DNA of 64,000 bases from Bacteroides stercorirosoris (GTDB lineage: Bacteria > Bacteroidota > Bacteroidia > Bacteroidales > Bacteroidaceae): positions 28,232 through 92,231 of the forward strand of contig NZ_FQZN01000025.1 of assembly GCF_900142015.1 (NCBI RefSeq). Direction: 5' to 3'. Under the pieces are notes generated by a model that was not told the origin of the DNA, did not search any database, and saw only the letters and a program-made list of their open reading frames with translations. The translations under genes were made by a program, and so were the position numbers. Shown in pieces: positions 15,965-23,611 of this stretch; the stretch's first letter is position 1; each line of letters opens with the position of its first letter.

Positions 15965-16327
15965 TCAACAATGCAAATAGGGACATACCCAACCCATGCT
16001 GAAACCGTACTGTTCCGTCACAGCCATATTCTGTATCACGGCATACAGCAGATAGAAACACCCTGCAATCGCCATAAAACATCTGCCGAACTTACCTCTC
16101 CAGACAATAACAGCCACCAAAGTCAGTATCATTACTATCTGAAAATAAACAGTATAAGGATACATATCCATAATGAAGGCATGTCCCAGTGTGTAAAATA
16201 TCAAATCTCCCGCAGCCTCAAACTTAAAGCCTTTCGTCGCCACCGGCATCAAAAGGAACTGCAAAAGTACAAGTAACAAAAAGAACTTCCAAGAGGTCAG
16301 GAAATTCTCGAAACGACTTTTTGTCAC
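15965..16327 (-). CDS. Membrane protein of unknown function (120 aa)
   Basis: This is a 120-aa protein with about three hydrophobic helices (near residues 15-32, 58-76 and 80-100) and a cysteine near the C-terminus. It has no recognised family. Its ATG overlaps the stop of the preceding 197-aa gene (ATGA arrangement, 16324-16327), which ties it to the operon. It lies 27 bp before the regulator gene. Confidence 0.75.
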   Translation of the reverse strand: MTKSRFENFLTSWKFFLLLVLLQFLLMPVATKGFKFEAAGDLIFYTLGHAFIMDMYPYTVYFQIVMILTLVAVIVWRGKFGRCFMAIAGCFYLLYAVIQNMAVTEQYGFSMGWVCPYLHC

Positions 16328-16917
16328 GCACCGCCTCCTTTCTTCACTTTATAGTTCAGGAAATGTCCCGGAATAACCATCATAAAAATAAAAGCCAAGG
16401 CAAAAAGCAATATCTGGTCGAAGCCGTGTATAAAGAGACAACCTAATGACGACAGAGCTCCCAAAGTTCCTCCTATAGTCACTACCTTCATGTTTACAAT
16501 CAGACCGGTCAATGCCGTACCCATTCCCATTATCAACAGTATGATGAACAAGACAGGCAAACTCCAATAGAAGATGGCCACCCAGGTTATCAGAAAACCA
16601 CCCAATCCGAACACGGTCCAGACGTACCCTAATATCCGGTCGATATAGGTTCGTGCCATCTTCTGCTTCTTCCGGTTTATCCACAAGGTGGCAGGAAAAG
16701 AAATCGCGGGCAACAGGAACCACATCCATTGCCAGTTGTAATTACCGGTTTCTTTCAGGAGAAACCAAATCACCAGAGATATCACCGTACACAAATATCC
16801 CCATATCAGAAAAGGCATTCCAGCATTCTCAGCCATCTTGTACTTTGCGTTCTGTATCATGTGAGTGATGAGTTCCAAACTCTCTTTCTCAGTCATATTT
16901 TTATTATCCATTACCAA
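16324..16917 (-). CDS. Paralogous membrane protein 3 of the operon (197 aa)
   Basis: This 197-aa protein has the operon's shared N-terminal signature (MTEKESLELITHMIQNAK), then a basic turn, a WGYL motif and about five membrane helices, ending with IPGHFLN. The same signature is found in the products of 17588-18205 and 18226-18828, so the three genes arose by tandem duplication. The cytoplasmic N-terminal helix is predicted to be amphipathic. The function is unknown; co-transcription with a small DNA-binding protein is common for this type. Confidence 0.8.
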   Translation of the reverse strand: MVMDNKNMTEKESLELITHMIQNAKYKMAENAGMPFLIWGYLCTVISLVIWFLLKETGNYNWQWMWFLLPAISFPATLWINRKKQKMARTYIDRILGYVWTVFGLGGFLITWVAIFYWSLPVLFIILLIMGMGTALTGLIVNMKVVTIGGTLGALSSLGCLFIHGFDQILLFALAFIFMMVIPGHFLNYKVKKGGGA

Positions 16918-16968
16918 CTATTTTATTTATCCGAAATCATACATACAAACGAACATTCATTCCTTATC

Positions 16969-17463
16969 TTACATTAAATAATAAAACAGGAAGAACAGCA
17001 GAAACAATAAACATAGGGTTAATATCAGCAACAGCCTTGTCGTCACAGCATATTGTCTGGCAAGCAACTTTTTCTTTAATAAAAGTACTTCGCCAAATGT
17101 CAATACAGCCAACCAGGCATAACCATAAAAAGTCGTGATATGCCAAACATCCTTCGACCCCATGTATACTGCAAAAAACAGGTAATCAGAAATCAACGAT
17201 ATCCCAACGGCAAGCGATGCCACCACAAGGGCTTTTTTCATCAGATTCCCTGTTCTATTTTCAGAAGCCAGACAAATATAAATACCTGCCGCCCAGAAAA
17301 GAGGATTCACCGTAAGCATCAACAGTATTCCCAACTGCGGATTATGACTCCAAGGAACCCATAATACGACATTGGAAAGCCAATACATGCACATTATCAT
17401 CAGTATCGTAACCGTCCACCATAATTGGCTCTTTTGTTTATTTAATCTTGCAACATCCATCAT
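16969..17463 (-). CDS. Membrane protein of unknown function (164 aa)
   Basis: This is a 164-aa protein with four to five membrane helices (about residues 15-35, 44-64, 76-97, 107-125 and 138-160) and short polar loops. It lacks the ESLEL signature of its three neighbours, so it is a distinct family in the same operon. It starts 19 bp after the 29-aa membrane peptide. A second Met (residue 2) is an alternative start. No function is recognised. Confidence 0.75.
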   Translation of the reverse strand: MMDVARLNKQKSQLWWTVTILMIMCMYWLSNVVLWVPWSHNPQLGILLMLTVNPLFWAAGIYICLASENRTGNLMKKALVVASLAVGISLISDYLFFAVYMGSKDVWHITTFYGYAWLAVLTFGEVLLLKKKLLARQYAVTTRLLLILTLCLLFLLFFLFYYLM

Positions 17464-17482
17464 TTCATCTCTACTTTAGAAG

Positions 17483-17572
17483 TTAATAATCTGTAAGATC
17501 GAGCACCTTTACCAGCAAGAAAGCCAGCAACACCATGTTTCCAATGAGAAGACAACCAAGAAATGAGTTCAT
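17483..17572 (-). CDS. 29-aa single-helix membrane peptide
   Basis: ATG 17572 opens a 29-codon frame ending in TAA at 17483. The peptide is one hydrophobic helix (FLGCLLIGNMVLLAFLLVKV) with an acidic tail ending DLTDY. It fits exactly between the 205-aa gene (15-bp gap) and the 164-aa gene (19-bp gap), spacings like those of the rest of the operon. If it is not translated this would be the only sizeable hole in the gene cluster. It could be a small subunit or regulator of the neighbouring membrane proteins. Confidence 0.55.
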   Translation of the reverse strand: MNSFLGCLLIGNMVLLAFLLVKVLDLTDY

Positions 17573-17587
17573 CGCAGTTCCTCCTAA

Positions 17588-18205
17588 TTATTTATTTGAA
17601 ACATAGTTTTCTTTCTTCGCAGCAATATTCAGCATGTGCCCGGGAATAATCATTGCAAAGACAGCAGCCACAGCGAAACAAAGTAAAGAAACATAGGTAG
17701 GAGCATCTTCTCCCATTGCTGCAAACACCATATACAAGCCTATTGCCAACCCGATTGACGAGAAAAGATAAAAAGCCTTGTAGCGAACAATAATACCTGT
17801 AATAATACTCCCCAACGACATAATCAATGTTCCTAACGGCAGGATAAATTCAAACTGTTTCATACAGGTAGCTCCTATTGCCACAGCCATACAGAGTCCA
17901 CCCAGTATACGCCATATTTCAGTCAGCACCCTATCCGAATAGGCTTTAGCCCGTTTCTGTGATTTATGTTCTAAATATATTCCCAAAGGGATTCCAATAA
18001 CAGGTATTCCCCAAAAGCCCCACATCCAATGAGGGTCTTTTGTAAAACATAAGCCTGCGTACACAACTAAAGTCGCTATGGTTCCAATATATCCCCACAA
18101 CAGAAATATATTTCCGCTACCCGCATCTAGATTACGACGTGTATTCTGTATCATCTGAGAGATGAGTTCTAAACTCTCTTGCTCAGTTATTTTTCTATCT
18201 TCCAT
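17588..18205 (-). CDS. Paralogous membrane protein 2 of the operon (205 aa)
   Basis: This 205-aa protein begins with the signature EQESLELISQMIQNTR, followed by GNIFLLWGYIGT and about five membrane helices, ending IIPGHMLN plus a basic tail. It is clearly homologous to the 200-aa and 197-aa products in the operon. The spacing to the upstream paralog is 20 bp. The function is unknown; the conserved short cytoplasmic N-terminus may be a protein-interaction element. Confidence 0.82.
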   Translation of the reverse strand: MEDRKITEQESLELISQMIQNTRRNLDAGSGNIFLLWGYIGTIATLVVYAGLCFTKDPHWMWGFWGIPVIGIPLGIYLEHKSQKRAKAYSDRVLTEIWRILGGLCMAVAIGATCMKQFEFILPLGTLIMSLGSIITGIIVRYKAFYLFSSIGLAIGLYMVFAAMGEDAPTYVSLLCFAVAAVFAMIIPGHMLNIAAKKENYVSNK

Positions 18206-18225
18206 AACTTATTGATTTAATGCAA

Positions 18226-18828
18226 TTATTCTTTTGTGTATCTTCTGTTCAACCGATGCCCGGGAATAATCAGCATAATAATAAAACAAACAGCAAAAGC
18301 AGGATACATAAAGTTGAATTCAGGCGGATTTAACAAGATATGCGATATCATAACCACGGATATTGCCAATGAACAACCAGCAGCATTTCTCATCCATGAA
18401 TCATTTATAATGCTCCCCGTAATATTAACTCCCAATGAACACAGCAGCAGAATAATCGGCAGCAATAATAACATGGAGTCAAAATAGAGAGCGGCTATTA
18501 TAGAAATACCAATTCCATATTGCCCGATATTGCTCCAGATAGCAAGTAAAACCTTATCCGTGTAAGTCAAAACCGGCTTATCTTCCTTTTTCTTCAACCA
18601 GTACATCACCGGAAAACCAATAACCGGTATAGCCAACCAGACCCAATTCCAAAGCGGATTACCAGTTATCAAAATCAGAACATAAACCACAAGCGCAGTT
18701 ATCGCACAAAGATACCCCCATAGCAAAAGAATATTCACATTCCCCAACCGAAGGTTTTTCTTACTATTCTGTATCATCTGCGTGATAAGCTCCAAACTCT
18801 CCTTTTCAGTCATTTTCTTGTCTTCCAT
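18226..18828 (-). CDS. Paralogous membrane protein 1 of the operon (200 aa)
   Basis: This is a 200-aa protein with the signature KKMTEKESLELITQMIQN, the NILLLWGYLCA turn, about five membrane helices and the closing IIPGHRLN motif. It is 26 bp after the DUF2141 gene stop and is the first of the three paralogs. Hydrophobic segments lie near residues 33-53, 62-78, 99-118, 121-140 and 165-188. The function is unknown. Confidence 0.82.
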   Translation of the reverse strand: MEDKKMTEKESLELITQMIQNSKKNLRLGNVNILLLWGYLCAITALVVYVLILITGNPLWNWVWLAIPVIGFPVMYWLKKKEDKPVLTYTDKVLLAIWSNIGQYGIGISIIAALYFDSMLLLLPIILLLCSLGVNITGSIINDSWMRNAAGCSLAISVVMISHILLNPPEFNFMYPAFAVCFIIMLIIPGHRLNRRYTKE

Positions 18829-18854
18829 AACAGTGTTTCTCTTTATATATAAAA

Positions 18855-19238
18855 TTATTTTTTTGCTTTGTCCTGTAAGGCCTTTACATCTTTCAGCTCT
18901 ATATCAATCGTTTTTGTTTCAGCCGTCATGTCTAAATCTACAATCGCGCAATTCTCTACTGGCACCCCGTCTTCCCGATCCAGTTGATAATTGCCGTTTT
19001 CATCGTGATACACATACAATTTGCATTTTCCTTCGGGCATCTCTTTTAATACAAGAGTTGCCGTATCACCCGTAGCATCCACCATTGCATATTGCCCTTT
19101 ATCGGCAGCAATCATCACCTTTCCTTTTGCAGAACGAATGTTCTTCACTTTCACTGTCAAGTCGCCCTGTGCTGATGCCGAGACCACACATACGCTTACA
19201 ACAAACAATGCAACCCATTTAAAACCAATCGTTTTCAT
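18855..19238 (-). CDS. Secreted DUF2141 protein, first gene of the operon
   Basis: This is a 127-aa protein with a signal peptide (cut after SASA) and a DUF2141 domain: a beta-rich core, then GKCKLYVYHDENGNYQLDRED, an Asp/Asn-rich loop that resembles a calcium site. It is a homolog of the 139-aa product at 26343-26762. It is the first gene after the operon promoter (19297-19327) and is therefore controlled by the palindrome there. DUF2141 proteins are exported and their function is not known. Confidence 0.85.
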   Translation of the reverse strand: MKTIGFKWVALFVVSVCVVSASAQGDLTVKVKNIRSAKGKVMIAADKGQYAMVDATGDTATLVLKEMPEGKCKLYVYHDENGNYQLDREDGVPVENCAIVDLDMTAETKTIDIELKDVKALQDKAKK

Positions 19239-19296
19239 AACTGTACACCAATTAAATTTCTACAATAATCATACATTTCGGGTTCGAACTCCGGTG

Positions 19297-19352
19297 CAAA
19301 TATAAGTAGTTTATTCTATAAACCAAATTATTCTATAAATTAATTTATAGAA
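19297..19352 (-). promoter_or_regulatory. Promoter overlapped by a TTCTATAAA palindrome
   Basis: On the minus strand TTTG (19327-19324), a 19-bp spacer and TATATTTG (19304-19297) match the full Bacteroides promoter. TTCTATAAA lies inside the spacer (19314-19322), and a perfect 22-bp palindrome with half-site TTCTATAAATT occupies 19331-19352, directly upstream of the -33 box. A protein bound to both would block or remodel the promoter. The winged-helix regulator at 15650 is the natural candidate. Confidence 0.85.
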
Positions 19353-19444
19353 AACAAAAAGAAAGCTTTCGAGAAGGTACGAATACTCCGGAATTAATTC
19401 ACAAGTGATAAGAAAGGGAGCAAATGATAAGCGATACTATCTTA

Positions 19445-19597
19445 ATTCTCCTCCTCCCCGGAGGAAGAGCACCCGTAGGGGGAGGTGGTAGGCAAAACAA
19501 TAAAATACCTATTAATAAGAACATTAAGGACTTCTTTTCTCACCTACCACCCCACCCTGCGGGCACCCCTCCTCCAACTGGAGGAGGGGAATTGAAA
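19445..19597. repeat. Imperfect GC-rich inverted repeat
   Basis: A block rich in CTCCTCC and GGAGGTGGTAGG (about 19445-19492) faces an imperfect inverted copy containing CCTACCACCCC and GGAGGAGGGG (about 19541-19597). Arms are about 50 bp with several mismatches, and the loop is AT-rich. It is far more GC-rich than its surroundings and looks like a dispersed intergenic palindrome. No gene is supported. Confidence 0.5.
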
Positions 19598-19623
19598 TAG
19601 TCCATTTGATTCAAAACCCTAAT

Positions 19624-19911
19624 AGAGACGAATAATTCCACCATTGCAAAAAGCCAACCCCTACGCTGCAAGAAACTAATCCCTACCTTGCAAGAAACTA
19701 ATCCCGGCACTGCGATGAACTAATATTTTTCTTGCATCTTATTATTCATACTATATATATTATAGTTTCCTACAACAGATGTTGTAAGAAAGAAATATAA
19801 TTATTGTAGGAAACTTTTATAATTGTTGAATGAATAATAAGATGCAAGAAAAATATTAGTTCATCGCAGTGCTGGGATTAGTTTCTTGTAAGAATAGGAA
19901 TAGTTTTAAGC
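19624..19911. repeat. 22-bp-period array followed by its inverted copy
   Basis: Degenerate 22-bp units lie at 19624, 19646, 19668, 19690 and 19712; the best conserved part is GCAAGAAACTAATCCC. After an 80-bp centre containing a smaller hairpin (AGTTTCCTACAA / TTGTAGGAAACT), three units recur inverted at 19846-19867, 19868-19889 and 19890-19911. Outer arms 19691-19749 and 19830-19888 pair over 59 bp with one mismatch. The period is the same as in the arrays at 41.1, 49.9 and 52.2 kb. No gene is supported between 19353 and 20047. Confidence 0.8.
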
Positions 19912-19997
19912 ATCCGCCAAACAAACCCTTTTCAGTCCGCATAAGTACCGTTTTCATATTATTTCGATACTCAGGCAACATTTTTCCCTGAAAAGTT

Positions 19998-20027
19998 TTT
20001 GTAATCTCCAAGTTAATTGTATTTTTG
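19998..20027 (+). promoter_or_regulatory. Promoter of the zapB-like/zapA unit
   Basis: TTTG (19998-20001), an 18-bp spacer and TATTTTTG (20020-20027) match the Bacteroides consensus with a spacer one base short. The start codon ATG follows at 20048. Confidence 0.65.
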
Positions 20028-20047
20028 TGTACAATTTTGGTATAGTA

Positions 20048-20341
20048 ATGACTGACGAAGAAAAGAAGCGATTAAGTACCTTTGAAGCGAGACTGCGTCA
20101 TTTAGTCTTTTTACATGACGAATTGAGACGCGAAAATGCTGAACTAAAGCAACTTCTAAAAACTAAACAAGAAGAATGCGAGCAGGTACATGCTGAATAT
20201 GAAGCTTTGGAAGGCGACTATACGAACCTAAAAACAGCAATGACAATCAGCCTTAACGGCAGCGACGTAAAAGAGACGAAACTGCGATTGTCCAAATTAG
20301 TGCGTGAAGTCGATAAATGCATCGCTTTGTTGAATGAATAA
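20048..20341 (+). CDS. Short coiled-coil cell-division protein, ZapB-like position
   Basis: This 97-aa protein from ATG 20048 (MTDEEKKRLSTFEARL) is almost entirely coiled coil (residues 5-65), with a polar C-terminal helix. An upstream TTG at 20027 would extend the frame but overlaps the -7 box. It lies 8 bp before zapA, and short coiled-coil proteins paired with zapA are typical in Bacteroidetes. A role in stabilising the FtsZ ring is inferred from this pairing. Confidence 0.75.
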   Translation: MTDEEKKRLSTFEARLRHLVFLHDELRRENAELKQLLKTKQEECEQVHAEYEALEGDYTNLKTAMTISLNGSDVKETKLRLSKLVREVDKCIALLNE

Positions 20342-20349
20342 CAAGATGT

Positions 20350-20640
20350 ATGAACGATAAGATAAAGATAAACCTACAGATGGCAGGCTCCACCTATCCC
20401 CTCACCATATTGCGTGAAGAGGAAGAAATGGTGAGAGAAGCCGCCAAACAGGTGGATATACGGCTCAATGCGTATCGAGAACATTACCAGAATGTGACTC
20501 CTGAGAAGATTATAGCCATGGTGGCCTATCAATTTGCTTTGGAGAACCTGAAAATGAAAAACCGAAACGACACTCGTCCGTATGCCGACAAGATAGAAGA
20601 ACTGACAGAGGTGTTGGAAACATACTTTAAGGGACTGTAA
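20350..20640 (+). CDS. zapA: Cell division protein ZapA
   Basis: This is a 96-aa protein of the ZapA family. The N-terminal beta part (KIKINLQMAGSTYPLTI) contains the family's signature, followed by EEEEMVREAAKQVDIRLNAYR and a long C-terminal coiled coil. ZapA binds FtsZ and cross-links protofilaments at the division site. The length is normal. It is followed by a strong hairpin and then by rny. Confidence 0.9.
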   Translation: MNDKIKINLQMAGSTYPLTILREEEEMVREAAKQVDIRLNAYREHYQNVTPEKIIAMVAYQFALENLKMKNRNDTRPYADKIEELTEVLETYFKGL

Positions 20641-20694
20641 ACGCCCGGAAGACTTTTCAAGAACACCAGAGCCAGCAAAAGATTAAGAAACCCC

Positions 20695-20755
20695 GCGCAC
20701 TGTGTAAAAGTGACCTCCAGAAAACGGAGGCGACTTTTCTACAGTGCGCTTTTTA
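20695..20755 (+). terminator. Long hairpin with U-tract between zapA and rny
   Basis: GCGCACTGT (20695-20703) pairs with ACAGTGCGC (20741-20749). Inside, AAAAGT pairs with ACTTTT and CCTCC with GGAGG around an AGAAAAC loop, followed by TTTTTATT. The structure looks like an intrinsic terminator or attenuator in front of rny. At about 55 nt it is too short for a typical 6S RNA, although in proteobacteria that RNA lies downstream of zapA. Confidence 0.7.
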
Positions 20756-20779
20756 TTTATATTTTTAAAACAAATTGAA

Positions 20780-22315
20780 ATGACAGTAACAATACTAGTA
20801 TCCATTGCCTGTTTCATTATCGGTGGATTTCTGTCGTACATGTTCTTCAAACATGGTTTGAAGTCCAAATATGACAACATTCTGAAGGAAGCCGAAACTG
20901 AAGCGGAAGTGATTAAGAAGAATAAGCTGCTCGAAGTAAAGGAAAAGTTCCTGAACAAAAAGGCAGACTTGGAGAAAGAAGTAGCCATCCGCAACCAGAA
21001 AATTCAGCAAGCGGAGAACAAGTTGAAACAACGCGAATTGGTGCTGAACCAACGCCAGGAAGAGATACAGCGCAAGAAATCGGAAGCCGAAGCGGTGAAA
21101 GAAAACCTGGAAGCCCAATTAGTGATTATTGATAAGAAGAAGGAAGAACTGGACAAACTGCAACAGCAGGAAATCGAAAAACTGGAAACCATTTCCGGGC
21201 TCTCCGCCGAAGAAGCTAAAGAGCGTATGGTAGAATCTTTGAAAGAGGAAGCCAAAACGCAGGCACAGTCCTTCATCAACGACATTATGGACGATGCCAA
21301 GCTGACTGCAAGCAAGGAAGCCAAACGCATCGTGATACAGTCCATCCAGCGTGTGGCTACGGAAACTGCCATCGAAAACTCAGTTACCGTATTCCATATA
21401 GAATCGGATGAAATCAAAGGCCGCATCATCGGTCGCGAAGGTCGTAATATCCGTGCATTGGAAGCAGCTACAGGCGTTGAAATCGTTGTGGATGATACTC
21501 CGGAAGCAATCGTTTTGTCAGCCTTCGACCCGGTTCGCCGCGAGATTGCCCGTCTGGCTTTGCACCAGTTGGTGACTGACGGACGTATCCACCCCGCACG
21601 CATCGAAGAAGTAGTTTCCAAAGTGCGCAAGCAAGTGGAAGAAGAAATCATTGAAACCGGTAAACGTACCACGATTGACCTCGGTATCCACGGTTTGCAT
21701 CCTGAATTGATCCGTATTATCGGTAAGATGAAATACCGCTCCTCTTATGGTCAGAACCTGCTGCAGCATGCTCGCGAAACAGCCAACCTCTGCGCTGTGA
21801 TGGCATCGGAACTGGGACTGAACCCGAAGAAAGCCAAACGTGCCGGATTGCTGCATGACATCGGTAAAGTGCCCGATGAAGAGCCGGAATTGCCGCACGC
21901 ACTCTATGGTATGAAGCTGGCTGAGAAGTTCAAAGAAAAACCGGACATCTGCAACGCCATTGGTGCTCACCATGACGAAGTGGAAATGACAAGCCTTCTG
22001 GCACCTATCGTACAGGTATGTGATGCCATCTCAGGTGCACGTCCGGGAGCACGCCGCGAAATCGTTGAGGCTTACATCAAGCGCCTGAATGATCTGGAGC
22101 AGTTGGCAATGTCTTATCCGGGTGTGACAAAGACTTATGCTATCCAAGCAGGTCGTGAGTTGCGCGTAATCGTTGGTGCCGACAAGATTGACGACAAGCA
22201 GACAGAAAACCTTTCCGGTGAAATAGCGAAGAAGATACAGGATGAGATGACGTATCCGGGACAGGTGAAAATCACGGTAATCCGTGAGACACGCGCTGTA
22301 AGCTATGCGAAGTAA
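20780..22315 (+). CDS. rny: Ribonuclease Y
   Basis: This is a 511-aa endoribonuclease from ATG 20780 (MTVTILVSIACF); the longer frame from GTG 20744 lies in the upstream hairpin. Order of parts: N-terminal membrane helix (1-22), long coiled coil (about 30-190), KH RNA-binding domain with IIGREGRNIRALE (about 215-270), HD phosphohydrolase domain with LLHDIGKVPD and GAHHDE (about 330-430), and the conserved C-terminus ending VSYAK. It starts turnover of many mRNAs from the membrane. It has its own terminator at 22341. Confidence 0.97.
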   Translation: MTVTILVSIACFIIGGFLSYMFFKHGLKSKYDNILKEAETEAEVIKKNKLLEVKEKFLNKKADLEKEVAIRNQKIQQAENKLKQRELVLNQRQEEIQRKKSEAEAVKENLEAQLVIIDKKKEELDKLQQQEIEKLETISGLSAEEAKERMVESLKEEAKTQAQSFINDIMDDAKLTASKEAKRIVIQSIQRVATETAIENSVTVFHIESDEIKGRIIGREGRNIRALEAATGVEIVVDDTPEAIVLSAFDPVRREIARLALHQLVTDGRIHPARIEEVVSKVRKQVEEEIIETGKRTTIDLGIHGLHPELIRIIGKMKYRSSYGQNLLQHARETANLCAVMASELGLNPKKAKRAGLLHDIGKVPDEEPELPHALYGMKLAEKFKEKPDICNAIGAHHDEVEMTSLLAPIVQVCDAISGARPGARREIVEAYIKRLNDLEQLAMSYPGVTKTYAIQAGRELRVIVGADKIDDKQTENLSGEIAKKIQDEMTYPGQVKITVIRETRAVSYAK

Positions 22316-22340
22316 ATTGTAAAGTTTGAAATAGATGATA

Positions 22341-22373
22341 AGAGGCGGGGAATTGATTCTCCGCCTCTTTTAT
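22341..22373 (+). terminator. Intrinsic terminator of rny
   Basis: AGAGGCGG (22341-22348) pairs with CCGCCTCT (22361-22368) around a 12-base loop and is followed by TTTTATTT, 26 bp after the rny stop. Confidence 0.85.
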
Positions 22374-22494
22374 TTCACCACAGAAGACACAGAGTTCACG
22401 GAGTTTTTAATATTTTTGCAGAGGTTATCTGTTATTCTTCGCTCAGAATGACAACAGGATAGACATCATTATCATTTCTTGCATTATAAAAGTT

Positions 22495-23253
22495 ATGGAG
22501 CAATATCAATTTGAAGTTTGTGCCAACTCCGTAGAGAGTTGCCTTGCCGCCCAGGCAGGGGGAGCAAATCGGGTGGAGTTATGCGCAGGGATACCGGAAG
22601 GCGGTATTACCCCATCCTACGGAGACATTGTTATTGCACGCGAAGTATTGAACAATACTCTGCTGCACGTCATTATCCGCCCGCGTGGCGGAGATTTTCT
22701 GTATTCTCCCATCGAACAGCGCATCATGCTGAAAGATATCAGTAACGCTCACAGGCTGGGAGCGGACGGATTAGTATTCGGCTGCCTCACTGCCAAAGGT
22801 GATATAGACATACCGTTTATGGAGCAACTTATGGAGGCTTCGCAAGGTATGCCCGTCACCTTCCACCGCGCCTTTGATGTATGCCGCAATCCACAGGAAG
22901 CACTGGAGCAGATTATTGAATTAGGATGCAGCCGTATCCTTACTTCCGGGCAGCAGTCCACGGCAGAACAAGGCATCCCTTTGCTGAAAGAGTTGCAGCA
23001 ACAGGCAGCAGGGCGCATCACCTTACTGGCGGGATGCGGAGTGAACGAAAACAACATTGCCCGCATTGCTGCCGAAACAGGAATCCGTGAATATCACTTT
23101 TCGGCAAGGGAGAATGTAAAAAGTGCCATGACGCACCACAATGAGGCAGTATCTATGGGAGGAACAGTACATATAGAAGAGTATTGCCACCCTGTGACTA
23201 CTGCAAGACGGGTTAGAAAAACGATTGAAGTATTAATAAACAAGGCGGATTAG
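22495..23253 (+). CDS. cutC: CutC family protein
   Basis: This 252-aa TIM-barrel protein matches CutC over its full length. It has the N-terminal FEVCANSVESC and NRVELCAG, then VIIRPRGGDFLYS, the FHRAFDV motif, SRILTSGQQ and the C-terminal LAGCGVNENN and EYHFSAR. CutC was named for copper homeostasis in E. coli, but its true activity is uncertain. It stands alone between the rny terminator and a dispersed palindromic repeat; no metal-regulated promoter is evident. Confidence 0.93.
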   Translation: MEQYQFEVCANSVESCLAAQAGGANRVELCAGIPEGGITPSYGDIVIAREVLNNTLLHVIIRPRGGDFLYSPIEQRIMLKDISNAHRLGADGLVFGCLTAKGDIDIPFMEQLMEASQGMPVTFHRAFDVCRNPQEALEQIIELGCSRILTSGQQSTAEQGIPLLKELQQQAAGRITLLAGCGVNENNIARIAAETGIREYHFSARENVKSAMTHHNEAVSMGGTVHIEEYCHPVTTARRVRKTIEVLINKAD

Positions 23254-23305
23254 TAGTTGATTTTTGTTCATTTCTGTAGGGATTTGAACAGAGCAGGCAT
23301 TCATT

Positions 23306-23508
23306 GCGCAGCTCAAGGCTGAAAGCCTTTTATCTTATAGCCCAGGGCAACGCCCTGGGAATTGAGTAATGTTTATCCCTGCGCCCTGTAAGGGCATAAC
23401 AGTACACACTGGCTTTTGCCCTTACAGGGCGTAAGATTGTGAGGCCATCCATTATCCAGGGCGTTGCCCTGGGCTATAAGATAAAAGCCTTTCAGGCTTG
23501 GGCTGCGC
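23306..23508. repeat. 203-bp palindromic element, copy 1
   Basis: The outer arms (23306-23358 and 23456-23508) pair over 53 bp with three mismatches, and the inner arms CGCCCTGTAAGGGCA (23382-23396) and TGCCCTTACAGGGCG (23417-23431) are perfect. The element recurs at 51894-52097. It carries no transposase and lies between cutC and the transglutaminase gene. Short frames through it are by-products of the repeat. Confidence 0.9.
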
Positions 23509-23611
23509 TAAATCATCATTTGACTCATTACTATACAGATTTGAATCAGTTGACAAAAAAAGGGAACAAAGTACAGCGCAGCCCCTTGTTCCCTCGTCAA
23601 CTCCTTATCCC

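Noticed and set aside
19624..19755. CRISPR array
   Set aside because: The 22-bp units are directly adjacent with no spacers, and no cas genes are near.
20641..20755. 6S RNA downstream of zapA
   Set aside because: The foldable part is about 55 nt and lacks the long stem with central bubble; a terminator or attenuator explains it.
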